Position numbers and translations under genes: made by a program. A stretch of DNA of 64,000 nucleotides from Diadophis punctatus similis (lineage: Eukaryota > Chordata > Lepidosauria > Squamata > Dipsadidae): the NCBI GenBank assembly GCA_023053685.1, contig JALIGW010000022.1, positions 3,549,479 to 3,613,478 on the forward strand, given 5' to 3'. A model generated the notes under the pieces. That model saw only the letters and a program-made list of their open reading frames with translations. It was not told where the DNA came from and ran no database searches. Of the stretch, positions 32,801 to 45,095 are shown one piece after another; the stretch's first letter is position 1; the number at the start of each line of letters is the position of its first letter.

Positions 32801-35800
32801 TCGAGGTTAGGACCGTAATTGAGTCCAACGTTTCCGTTGCTAAGCGAGGCAGCGATGAAGTGAGTTTTGCCTTCATTGTACCACCTTTTTCTTGCCACCG
32901 TTGTTAAGTGAATCGCCGCGGTTGTTAAGTTAGTAACATGGTTGTTAAGTGAATCCGGCTTCCCCGTGGACTTTGTTTGTCGGAAGGTCGCAAAAGGAGA
33001 TTATCTGACTCTGGGACATTGTGATGGTCATAAATACGAATCCATTGCCAAGTGTCTGAATTTTGATCACGGGGATGCTGCAACGATCGTAAGAGCTTTT
33101 TTGGGGTGCCGTTGTAATTTTGAACGGTCAGTGGACGTAAGTCGAGGACTCCCTGTATCACAACCTTTGTATTATGCAAGCGCAGGTGGCCTTCAGCTGT
33201 TTGGAATAGAATAGAATAACAGAGTTGGAAGGGACCTTGGAGGTCTTCTAGTCCAACCCCCTGCTTAGGCAGGAAACCTTACACCACTTCAGACAAATGG
33301 TTGTCCAGTCTTTTTTTGAAAGTGATGGAGCACCCACAACTTCTAGTGGCAATCTGTTCCACTGATTAATTGTTCTGCCAGGAAATTCCTCCTTAATTCC
33401 AGGTTGCTTCTCTCCTTGATTAGTTTCCATCCGTTGCTTCTTGTCCTGCCTTCTGGTGCTTTGGAGAATAGATTGACCCCCTCTTCTTTGTGGCAGCCCC
33501 TCAAATATTGGAAGACTGCTATCATGTCTCCCCTGGTCCTTCTCTTCACCAGACAAGCCATGCCTAGTTCCTGCAACTGTTCATCGTATGTTTTAGCCTC
33601 CAGTCTCCAAATCATCCTGGTTGCTCTTCTCTGCACTTTTTCTAGAGTCTCAACATCTTTTTTGCATTGTGGCAACCTAAACTGGTGCAATATTCCAAGT
33701 GTGGCCTTACCAAGGCATTATAAAGTGGTATTAACACACCAGGAAGTCCCTGGAAATCCTAAAATTCTTATTTTACTTGGACGCTTGACCAAGAAATGTG
33801 TCCGGTTAAGATACGCTAGAAGCAGAATTGAATTTGGTTCGATTACTCTTCATTCGATCAATCAGGAATGCCTTATTATACATGGCGTCTTTGACTTACA
33901 GCCATTCGTTTAGTGACCATTCCAAGCGACAATGGTGTTGAAAAAAGTGACTTATGGCCCGTCCTTGCCCTTACGACCATCAGGGCATTCCCCATGGTCA
34001 CGTGATCAAAATTCACGTCCCTTGGCATCCAGCATGAATTTACAATGTTCGCAGCATCCATCCCAGGGTCGTGTGAATGCCGTTCGCGATCTTCCTAGCC
34101 AGCAAAACCAATGGGAGAAAGCCGGATTCGCTTAAGGACCTCGTGATTCACTTAACGACAGCAGTGTCTTGCTTAATAATCAAAAAGGTGGGGAAAAAAT
34201 TGAGCACAAATCACCAAACTAACCGCCTTGCTTAGGAAAGGAAATTTTGGTCCCTACTGTTCGGTCATAAGCCGAGGGCTGCCTCTGTTTGATTCTTTTC
34301 TGTATTGTGTCATTTTAAAAAATTTCTAAGCCTTCTCTAACACACACATGCACACACACGCACATCCCTTTTGCAGGAGTCTATGAAAAAAGCAGAGAAC
34401 AGATGATCAAGAAAACCTGTGAGGCGGTGATTTTGGGCACTCTGCATCCCCGTTCCTCTATTACGGTGGTTCTGCAGGTGATTACAGATGCTGGATCCGT
34501 ATCCTTTTTAGGAAAAAAAAGGTATTTTGAAGGGTGACGGGATGGGTCTCCCAGGAAATGGCATGGGAGGGGGAGAGTTGAGGGAACTTGAACTTTGCGC
34601 TGCTCTGTGTTACACGCGCACACACACACACACACACACACACGGGCTGCTGCAGAGATGAAATAATTGGGCAGAGCAGCGGGCGGCAGAGGGCAGCAGC
34701 GGCCTTGAAAACTGGGAGTCTTTTTTTTTAAATCCTTGCCAGTCAGTCCCCGTGTAGCTACTTATCTGCAGCCTGCAGAGGGCAATGAAGCATTGGCAGA
34801 GAGCAGGAGGCCTTGAGAAAGCTGGCAACCCTTTTGCATGTTAAAGCGGTCAGCCTGGGGACCAACTGGCATTGCAGAGCTCCTGCCATCAATCCCCCCC
34901 CACAATTCCCCCCCCTTCCAGGCTCTCACTTTCTCCCTTCGAAAGCAGCTGAAGCCGGAAGGAAGCATTGGCAAGGAAGAAGAGAAATTCCTTATACATC
35001 CCAGGGATGGGAAAATGGATAGATAGTAGGGAGTCCCTTGGACTGCAAGGCGATCCAACCGGTCAGTCCTAGAGGAGATCAACCCTGACTGCTCTTTAGA
35101 AGGCCAGATGCTGAAGATGAAACTCAAATACTTTGGCCACCTAATGAGAAGGAAGGACTCACTGGAGAAGAAGAGCCTAATGCTGGGAACAATTGTGAGG
35201 GCCAAAGAAGAAGGGGACGGCAGAGAATGAGGTGGCCGAATGGAGTCACTGAAGCAGTCGGCGTGAGCTTAAATGGACTCCGGGGGATGGTAGAGGACAG
35301 GAAGGCCTGGAGGAACGTTGTCCATGGGGTCGCGATGGGTCGGACACGACTTCGCAACTAACAACAACAAAGTAGGGAGAATGGATTGCCCCGAGATCAA
35401 AATATTAATTCTGTGGGATAGCTAGCTTTCTCCATTTTGGAGAAATTCTGAACAGGCTAATCCTCGACTTACAACCAAAATTGAAATCAGAATTTCCGTT
35501 GCTATGTAAGGCAGTTCTTCAGTGAGTCACACCGGGTTTTTTTTTGCCACCGTTGTTAAGTGAATTGTGCATTCATTAAGTGAATCGTGTGGCCATTAAG
35601 TGAATCGTGTGATCGTTAAGTGAATCATATGGTTGTTAAGTGAATCATATGGTCGTTAGAATACCAAATAAGAATACCAAATAAAAATATGGTCGTTAAG
35701 TGAATTGTGCGGCTGTTAAATGAATCACGTGGTCGTTAAGTGAAGGGCTTCCCACCAATGACTTTGTTTTGATGGGAGCCAGCTGGGAAGGACGCAAAAG

Positions 35801-38800
35801 AGGACCACATGACCCCAGGAATGCTGCAGCTGTTACTAATAAACTTGCCAGTTGCCAAACAACTCAAATTTTGATCCGGTGTCTGTGGAAATGCGGGATG
35901 ATTGTCAGGGTGAGAACCAGACATAAGTCCCTTTTATCAGTGGTCACTAAACGGACGGTCATAAGTTGAAGACTTGACCTTATAGAGAACATTGTTATTA
36001 AAATATATATGCCACCCAAATTCCCGGCGACTCTGGGTAGCTGGGAATTGCAGATCTGGCCCGGTTTACCCCCTCCCCCTTCCTTGTCTGCACCTGTTGG
36101 ATTGTTCTTGTTTGCCTTGAATCAAAATCTCTGCCCGTGAAGTTGCTGTCCAGCTGTTTGAATGCTGCCTGCGTGGGACTGATGGACGCGGGGCTGCCCA
36201 TGAGCGCCTTGTTCTGCGGAGTGACCTGCGCCTTGGACGCCGATGGAAACATCCTCCTGGACCCCACTGCGAAACAAGAAAAGGTGGGAATCCTCGTTCA
36301 TTCCGGGCTGGATAAACGCCGTTGTTCTTTTGGTGGCAGGGAGTACCAAAGGCCCCACGGGGCACTGGGGGAGGAGTAGGCAGGAAGACAACATGTGCAA
36401 AAATTTAGTAAATATTCTGCTCTTATCACTAACGGAACAGGCATTGTTTCTCAACTTCTGCACCTTTAAGAAGAGTGGACTTCAACTCCCAGAATTCCCC
36501 AGCCAGGAATTCTGGGAGTTGAAGTCCACTCCTCTTAAAGGTGCAGAAGTTGAGAAACATTCATCCCAAAGGAGTCACGCCTGGATTCTTAGCAACATCA
36601 GCCCCCTCCTGAAAGAGGGAAGTGTAATCCCAGGCCGGCTGGGGAGGATAGGAATTGTAGTCCAACCCTATGGCAACGTAGGCCAACTCTGATCGCCAGC
36701 CCCGCGGGATGCATTCAGTAGACAAACGTGGGCCTTCCGTGGCCCAGATTCGAGCTGGTGTGGCGGCCAGGGAGGGAACCCTTGGCTTTGGGGCACTTGG
36801 CCCGTAAATCTTTTGTCTGTCACGACGCCAAGTTCAGTCAAAGGGCTGCAGCAGGTAATTTGCTTCTTCGGACTTGGCAGCAATAAAAGCTCTTTCTTCT
36901 GGACCACAAAATCCGTAAGCCTTTCTGAATGCTATTGCTGGTTTTTAAGCTGTGGCTGGATTCTCTCCATTGCTCGCCTCCCTCCCCCTCTCTCTCTCCC
37001 TCTCTCTCTCTTCCTCTGTCTCCCCCTCTCTTTCCCTCTCTCTCCCTTTCTCCCTCTTTCCCCCTCCCTCTCTCCTCTGTCTCCCTCCCTTTCCCCCTGT
37101 CCCTCCTTCTCTCTCTTCCTCTGTCTCCTCTCTCCCTCTGTCTCCCTCCCTTTCCCCTTCTCCCTCTCTCTCCCTCTCTCCTCTGTCTCTCTCCCTTCCC
37201 CCCTCTCCCCTTCTCCCCCTCCCTCCCTCTCCCTTTCTCCCTCTCTTTTCCTCTCTCCCTCCCTTTTTCTTGCTCCCTCTCCTTTCCCTCCCCCCTTTCT
37301 CTCCCTTTCTCTTTCTCCCTCTCTATCTCTTTCCCTCTTTTTCCCTCTCCTCTTTCCCTGTCTCCCCTCTCCCTTTCTCCCTCTCTCTCCTTCTCTTTCC
37401 CTCTGTCTCTCCCTCCCTTTTCCCCTCTCCCTCATTCTCTCTCCCTCATTCTCCCTTTCTCCTTCTCTCTCTCCCTCTCTCTCTCTCTTTTCCTGTCTCC
37501 CCCTCCCGTTTCCCCTCTCTTCTCTCCCCCCTTTCTCTCCCTCTCTCTCTCTGTGTCTCCTTCCCTTTCCCTGATCCTCCCTCCCTCTATCCCTCTCCTT
37601 TCTCTCCCTCTCCCTTTCTCGCTCTATCTCTTTTTCTCCCTCTCCTCTCTTTCTCTGTCTCCCTTTCTCCCTCTCTCTCCTCTTTCCCTCTGTCTCCCTC
37701 CTTTTTCCCCTCTCCCTCATTCTCTCTTGTCTCCTTCTCCCTTTCTCCCCCTCCCCTTTTCCCACTCTCTATCCTCTCTCTCCCTTTCTCTCTCTCTCCC
37801 TCTCTCAGGAAAAGGCCAGGGGATTCTGGAAGCTGAAGTCCACCCATCTTAAAATTAACGAGGTGGAGAAACACTGAGACAATCCAAGAATGGTGGACTA
37901 TTTGTTTTAACTATCCCAGCTTTTTTCTTTCCATTATCAATAATTCAGCAAGATAATGAATGCCAAATCACATTTTATTTACTTGAATTATTTACATCCC
38001 ATGCTCCCTAAATTCCTCTTATAAAAGGGATTGAAAAATCTGAATAATATTTTTTTTAAAAAAAGATCCCCGCAAAACGCTAAAGCTCCATCATTGCACG
38101 TTTCAACGGGAAAATAGCAGCCCTTAGCCAAATCTACTTTAATCCGCTTATTTTAGAAAGGAGAAGTTTGAACATGACAACAAAATAGGATTGGCTAAGA
38201 GTCTACCTCTAGCTCAGTTCGAAGCCTAAGCCCAACCCCTAACTCTGTAGATTTCCCCTTGTATTTCACCAGGAAGCGTAGATTGGGGGGGGGGCTCGAA
38301 AAGTCATCCCCCTCCCTCCTAACCATACCGAGGGGCTACGAATCCATTGGCAACGTCCATTTTTGCCCTCTGAATTCAAGGGGGCCTAACCCTACTTATT
38401 TTAGCTGCATTTTTCATGGTTTTATTTTATTATTTATTAGCGACATTTATATACCGCCACACAGTGCAAGCACTCTCTTACACCAGTAAGCAATGTATAT
38501 TTACATTGCCCCCAACAATCTGGGTCCTCATTTTACCTACCTCGGAAGGATGGAAGGCTGAGTCAACCTTGAGCCGGTGAGATTTGAACTGCTGACCTGC
38601 GGATCACAGTCAGCTAAAGTGGCCTGCAGTACCCCACTCTAACCGCTGCGCCACCTCGGTTCCCAGCTTTCCTGAGAATTAGGGGTGTCGTAGCAGCCCA
38701 GGATTGGGAGGTCCGGTTCCAATTGATATTGAAATGAAGACTCTTCGGCATCAGTGAATACAACATTCTCTCTTTCTGCAGGACGCCCCTGCAGTGTTGA

Positions 38801-41800
38801 CCTTCGCCATCGACAGCGTTGAAAAGAAAATCCTGCTGTCCACCATGAAGGGGGCGTGTTCCGAAGAACAGGTGAGGGTGACGGCCGATGGGCATGGCGT
38901 GTCCGAATCTGGACTTGAACCCCTGTTTGTCTGGGGTGGGTGGGGTTTGAGCGCTTTGTTTTCAACGTCTGTTTTGTCTGCTGCAAATTTTTCATCAGCG
39001 TCGCTGGAGGTTAGCCCTGCGAGGTAGTCCAGTCAAGGACACTCTGGCGTATTAGTTCAGGTGTTGTTAGCAGAAACTCGAAAATCTAGAAGTACAGGTA
39101 AATGCTCCACTTACAACAGTTCACTTAGTGTCCGTTCGAAGTTGCAACGGCACTGAAAAAAAGTAACTTATGCCCGTTTTTCACCCTTATGACGGTTGCA
39201 GCATCCCCATGGTCACATGATTTACATTCAGATGCTTGACAGTTGACTCACATTTATGACGGTGGCAGTGTCCCGGGCTCACGGGACGCCCTTTTGCGAC
39301 CTTCTGACAAGCCCAACATTCCTGTTGCTAAGCGAGACATTCGTTCAGCGAGTTTTACGACCTTTCTTGCCACGGTTGTTAAGTGAATCATGGCCGTTGT
39401 TAAGTTAGTCGCACGCTTGTTAAGTGAATCCGGCTTCCCCATTGACTTGGCTTGTCAGAAGGTCACAAAAGGGGAAATCAAGTGAGCTCCGGGACACTGC
39501 AACCGTCATAACTGTGAATCGGTTGCCCAAGCGTCTGAATGTTGATCACACGACCGTGGGTCGCCTTGCAGCGGTCGTAAGGGTTATAAAACGGTCATGA
39601 GTCACTTTTTTTAAGTGCCGTTGTCACTCCGAACAGCACGCGTTTGAGAGAAAATGCGGCCCTTCCATTGCTGAGGGATTCAGAGGTGGGAAACTGTATA
39701 AAATTAAAGTGAGGGAAATCTCTAGACCAGTGTTTCTGAATCTTGGCAGTTTGAAGATGTGTGGACTTCAACTCCCAGAATTCCCCAGCCAGCGTTGCTG
39801 GCTGAGGAATTCTGGGAATTGAAGTCCACACATCTTCAAACTGCCAAGGTTCAGAAACACTGCTCTAGACAAATCTAAAAGACAAGGAAGTCCAATTGAA
39901 CCCTCAAGGCTCCAAGACATGTTGTAATTTTTTTTAAAAAATTAGGATTTAAATGAGATCTAACCAAAAGTCTGGGTTTTGGGATTTCCCTTTGTAATCC
40001 TTTCCTCTTGGGGTGTTTTTCAAGGATTGCCGACCACTTAGGACAGAGGTCTTCAAACTTGGCAACTTTAAGACTTGTGGACTTCAACTCCCAGAATTCT
40101 CCAGCCAGCTATACTTTCAATAATATAAATAATAATAAATCAGGGCCTGGCACAAGGAGGTGTGTGGTTACCCTGGATATCGGGCATGCTGACAGGGGGT
40201 TGCTTGACAGAGCAATTTGTGATTTCTCTCCCTCCCCAAGCACGGGCTCCTTCCTCCGACAACGCGTGTCCCACCCTCTGACCGTGTGTTTTTCTGGCAA
40301 GCGTCTCAGGTTGCTAGCAACCACCTTAATTAGAGGTATTCATCCGAATCGGCTGAAGTACCTGTGCCACCGCATCCATCAGCTCATGATTGCCTCTTCG
40401 GGGACCGATCCACCAATCTCGTTAATGTGTGTCAGGGATATCTGTAGGGCACGGTTAAAAAATATCAAGAGCACCTAAAAGTCAGGCGAAGTTTCAACCT
40501 GCATCATTTTGAGGCGGTCTTGACCTCAGCCTATTCTCCAAAACAACAGAAGGCAGGACAAGAAGCAACGGATGGAAACTAAGCAAGGAGAGAAGCAAAC
40601 TAGATCTAAGGAGAAATTTCCTAACAGTGAGAACAATGAAGCAGTGGAATAGCTTGCCACCAAAAGTTGTGGGTGCTTCAACACTGGAGATTTTTAAGAA
40701 GAGATTGGACAGCCGCTTGTCTGAAATGATATAGAGTTTTCTGCTTGAGAAAGGGGTTGGACTAGAAGACCTCCAAGGTCCCTTCCAGTTTTGTTATTTC
40801 TGTTCTGTTCTTCTTCTTTTTGTTGTTGTACCCTTGTGGCTATGCATCGAAAAAAGGCCGTTAGCATTCCACGCGAGGCGTGCCGAGTCATTTCTCATTA
40901 CCGTCTCCGCGTCTCAGCAAATGGCCCCGAACGCCGAGCCTGTCCTGCTCCGAAGGGACAATTAGGAACGTTAATGTGCTATTGAACGGCACAGGCGGCC
41001 AGGCGCCATTAATTAGACCTGTGTTTCTGTCAGGTGGAGATGGCTGGGTTTTCATTTGGGGGTGAATTGTAATAAATTGGGGCTCTTGAAAAATAGAATT
41101 ATTGGCCAGCAGCCCAGGGAGAACATCAAATCAGATTCCTCTTGGGCTGAGGTTGGTCTGTTCCCTCTCTGGCTGGGTATCCTCGGGCTCAGTAAGTGTC
41201 AGGCTGTAGCTGCCATTATCCTGCTTGGAATGAAGACTCCTCCATTTGAAAGAAGAGAAGAGCCAGGATTGATCTGTGGAGACTTTGATGCTCTCTGAGC
41301 ATTGGTTGTTTTCTTGGAGACGTTTCATTACCCGACTAGGTAACATCATCAGTGCTGGAATGGAGTGGGGTTTGTGGGGAGGAGGAGGAAGACTATAGGA
41401 TCCTTTGTGCTCTCTGAGCTTGGTTGTTTTCTTGCAGACGTTTCATTACCTGACTAGGTTACATCATCAGTGCTAGAAGGGAGTAAGGTTTGTAGAGAGG
41501 AGGAAGAGGACGACAATGACAACTGTGGGGTCCTTGTTGCTCCCTGAGCTTGCTTGCTTTCTTGGAGACGTTTCATTACCCAACTAGGCAACATCATCAA
41601 TACTAGAAGGATGCAGGGTTTGCTCTTTGTAAACCCTGTAAACAAAGCACTGATGATGTTACCTAGTTGGGTAAGGAAACGTCTGCAAGAAAACAACCAA
41701 CCCCAGAGAACACCAAGGCCATTTCTTGGACATGTAAATGGAGGAATTCTTGCACTGGACTAGATCAATTTTTTTTCAGCCTTGGCAACTTTAAGATGGG

Positions 41801-43780
41801 GGGACTTCAACTCCCAGAATTCCCCAGCCAGCAGTAGACTTGCTCCCCCCCCCCTTCCGAATTGCTTACAGTTTTCGGCAAAAAATGCCTGAAATCTCGC
41901 TTAATGACAGCTGTGCTCACTTAACAACCACTGCATTTGAGTGACAACCACATAAAATTGACCCACTTCATGACTGCCATGAGTGATGGCTCAATTCCGG
42001 TTGTAAGTCAAGGACCCCTTGTAGTTTTTCTAGTGAAAGCGTTGGTTTTTGTTTTGTTTTTTTGTGCCTATCAGCTGGAAGATTTCCCTGCTGTCGATGA
42101 GTGTCAAACTCTGCAGCCCTTTCCCTGCTCTGCTCCATTTGTCTGCTTTCATGCCAGTCTTTGATTTTTTTTAAAATTGTTTTCAGGCTTGAGCCCTGCT
42201 GTATTGTTTTTCTCTCCCCCTACCCCCATTTAGCAGGAATGCACCTTTGGGGGTCTTGGCCAGCATTGTCTCCATCTCTTTAAGCATTCATCGCAATCTC
42301 CATCGCCTCTGGCTAAAATCGGCACTTAGGTGACGGGGGAACTGAGGGGGCGCAACCACGCGTCCATTTTAATCAGGGCAAGCTCCGCAGAAGGTCTGAC
42401 AAACATCGGCCTGTTTTTTCTGATGTCTGGCCTCCGTTTTACACACGTCCCCCTTTTCCCCATCGCCCCCCCCCGAAATGCTCTCTTAGTAATTCTCACC
42501 AAGGCTCGCAAAAGAATCTTGCAAACGAATCCCACATTGGGCAGGTAGGAAGAGGAAAAATAGCCGGGTTTTTTTTCTGAGCTCCCCACCCTTAAAGGTT
42601 GCCCGGCATCCTCTAGCACAGGAGTCCCCCAACCTCCGGTCTGTGACCGAGTATCGGGGTGCAGCCTGTTTGGAACCGGGTGTCAGTTAACACACCCACA
42701 ATGGAATCAAAACCCCAAGGCAGGCATTTTCCTCAAAGTATAGATTTGTTAGGCATGTCATATTGAGGGAAATCGACTCTAAACCCCCTCGGGTCCCCCC
42801 CAGTTAAAAGTAAAGTTTTCTTCCCCCCCCCCCCCATGCAGTCCATCACATGGTCCAATCAGGTCACAGTCCAAGGATCACTTGGTCTCAGATCCCACCT
42901 ACTTTCACCTGGTGGGAAAGTCCTTGGTTCTCAGAGGAAAGAATTTTATTTTGGCTACAATCCCCCAGCTACCTCTACCTCCCCCACCTCCCGTTTCCAC
43001 AGCTCGACTCATCTCCGCTGTGGTAGCCCTGAAGATGGAGGGGGGAATCTCCTCTACTCGCAACAGAATACCTTACGCAACCAGACTTGAAATCCTGGGC
43101 TTAGAAAGCTTAGAACTACATCGCCTCATAGCTCATAAAATTATCTGCTACAACGTCCTCCCTGTCAACGACTACTTCAGCTTCAACCACAACAATACAC
43201 GAGCACACAACAGATACAAACTCAAAGTGAATCGCTCCAAACTCGACTGTAGAAAATACGACTTTAGCAACAGAGTGGTTAATAGCAATAGCAATAGCAC
43301 TTTTCTTATATACCGCTTCATAGTGCTTTACAGCCCTCTCTAAGCGGTTTACAGAGTTCAGCATATTGCCCCCAACAATCTGGGTCCTCATTTTACCGAC
43401 CTCGGAAGGATGGAAGGCTGAGTCAACCTTGAGCCTAGTGAGATTTGAACAGCTGAACTACTGAACTAGCAGTCAGCCTGCAGTTGCAGCATTTAACCAC
43501 TGCACCACTTCAGCTCTGGAACTCACTACCTGACTCTGTGGTTTCGTCACCAAACCCCCAAAACTTTACCCTAAGACTGTCCACTGTTGACCTCACCCGA
43601 TTCGTAAGAGATCAGTAAGGGGCATGCATAAGTGCACCAGCGTGCCTACCGTCCCTGTCCTAATGTTCCCTTTTATCAGTACCCATTTTATGTATATAAA
43701 CAATGTTATATCTATGTATATTACCAACACGTACTTGACATAAATAAATAAATAAATACTTGACATAAATAAATAAATAA

Positions 43781-43815
<35 letters not shown>

Positions 43816-45032
43816 AATACATGGTTCCAGGGCTGACACCATGCTGCAGAAGTGGTGGGCGAGCTCATGCTCGCGAAAACAATCCCTCTGCCCGCCCTCC
43901 GCCCTCTGGCTGGTGTTGTGGCCCGCCAGCGGCCGGCGGAGCTGGCAGCAGATTCGGACAGTGAGGAGGTTGGGGAGGAACATGGGCTACTCCTGGAGTC
44001 TGGGGAAGGCTCTGACAAGTGCTCTGCGTCAGAGGCAGAGACGGGGCCAGGGCAGTCTGACAGTTATCAGCTGCCTTTGGAGTCAGACATCAGTGAGGCA
44101 GACGAACAGCTGGAGCCTGTTCCCAGTGTGAGCATGCGCAGAGTTGCCAGACGAAGGGAACAGCTGAGGAACAAGGGTCGACTTGGGAGTAAGGCCACAG
44201 GTGGACGATGAATTGGTCCCTCCCATAGGGAATAAAAGAGGAGCGAAAGGGGAGGGGAGTTTGCAGGAGACAATTAGTTCGCTTCATTGGTTTGTGACTC
44301 TCAGAGACTCCTTGCCAAGTTTTGAAGATATCGGCCTGGCAGCTCTCCAAGCCAGATAAGGTCTGTGACTGTAAATTCACCCCTGAGAGACTTTGCTGGA
44401 TGTGAATGGGGAGAATTCACAGTAACTTAATAAAATGGGGTTTTTGTCGGGACAAGAGGTCTGCTTCGTGGTTTGGGAACGCCTAGGTCAGAACAGCCGG
44501 AACAGTTGGAGACCACTGAAGTTTTTTTTCCATCATCCTGTCCTTGGCAGGTGTCTTAGTCACCTGGGCACCCGTGGGCGGTTGGCATCAGCCCGCAAGG
44601 ACAGCAAAAGAATGATAATTTACTTCCATTCAGGATCTGAGCTCAGGGACACTCGATGGCTTGCTGGCCTCAATGGCTGGCTTGGAAGCTTGGCTGGAGG
44701 GGGAGCCAGCAAGATCTTTTCCATCATTTTCCACGGTCAAGAACTCCCATGGCCAGCTGGGCCTTCGTCCCTCGGCAAATTGCAACGCCGCCGTTTGAAA
44801 TGGGTTCCCTTCAATGGCTGCCTGGTGTTGCAGACAACCACGCAAAAGCCCTTGGGCCGGGGGGGGGGGGGGAGGGAAGGAACCGGTGGCTGGACACGGT
44901 GGATTGCTTTTCACAGCACATTTAATTTGGCTTCTGCAATTGCCCATTATCTGGAGGCACAAAATATGGGCTGTCACGTCCTGCCCTCTCAAACAATTCC
45001 ACCGTGCCGGATTTAAGACAGACAAAGCTGAA

Positions 45033-45095
<63 letters not shown>

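Larger units (their letters stand above)
34499..36142 (+). other. EXOSC5: EXOSC5 intron 3, U12-type candidate
   Basis: The donor GTATCCTTT at 34499-34507 matches the minor-spliceosome 5' consensus RTATCCTTT at every position. A branch-like TGCCTTGAA lies at 36113-36121 (7 of 9 against TTCCTTRAC), about 22 bases before the GAAG acceptor, slightly far. No strong pyrimidine tract adjoins the acceptor, as expected for a U12 intron. The intron holds a BovB LINE end and a foldback element. Confidence 0.75.

Noticed and set aside
33404..33913. 169-codon plus-strand frame
   Set aside because: It is the antisense shadow of a CR1 ORF2 fragment.
36813..37852. Ser/Pro/Leu-rich frames of up to 307 codons in EXOSC5 intron 4
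   Set aside because: Translations of the polypyrimidine tract.
43852..44211. 119-codon acidic reading frame with a plausible start
   Set aside because: It lies almost wholly inside the LTR, has no known domain, and the second LTR copy does not conserve an equivalent frame clearly.
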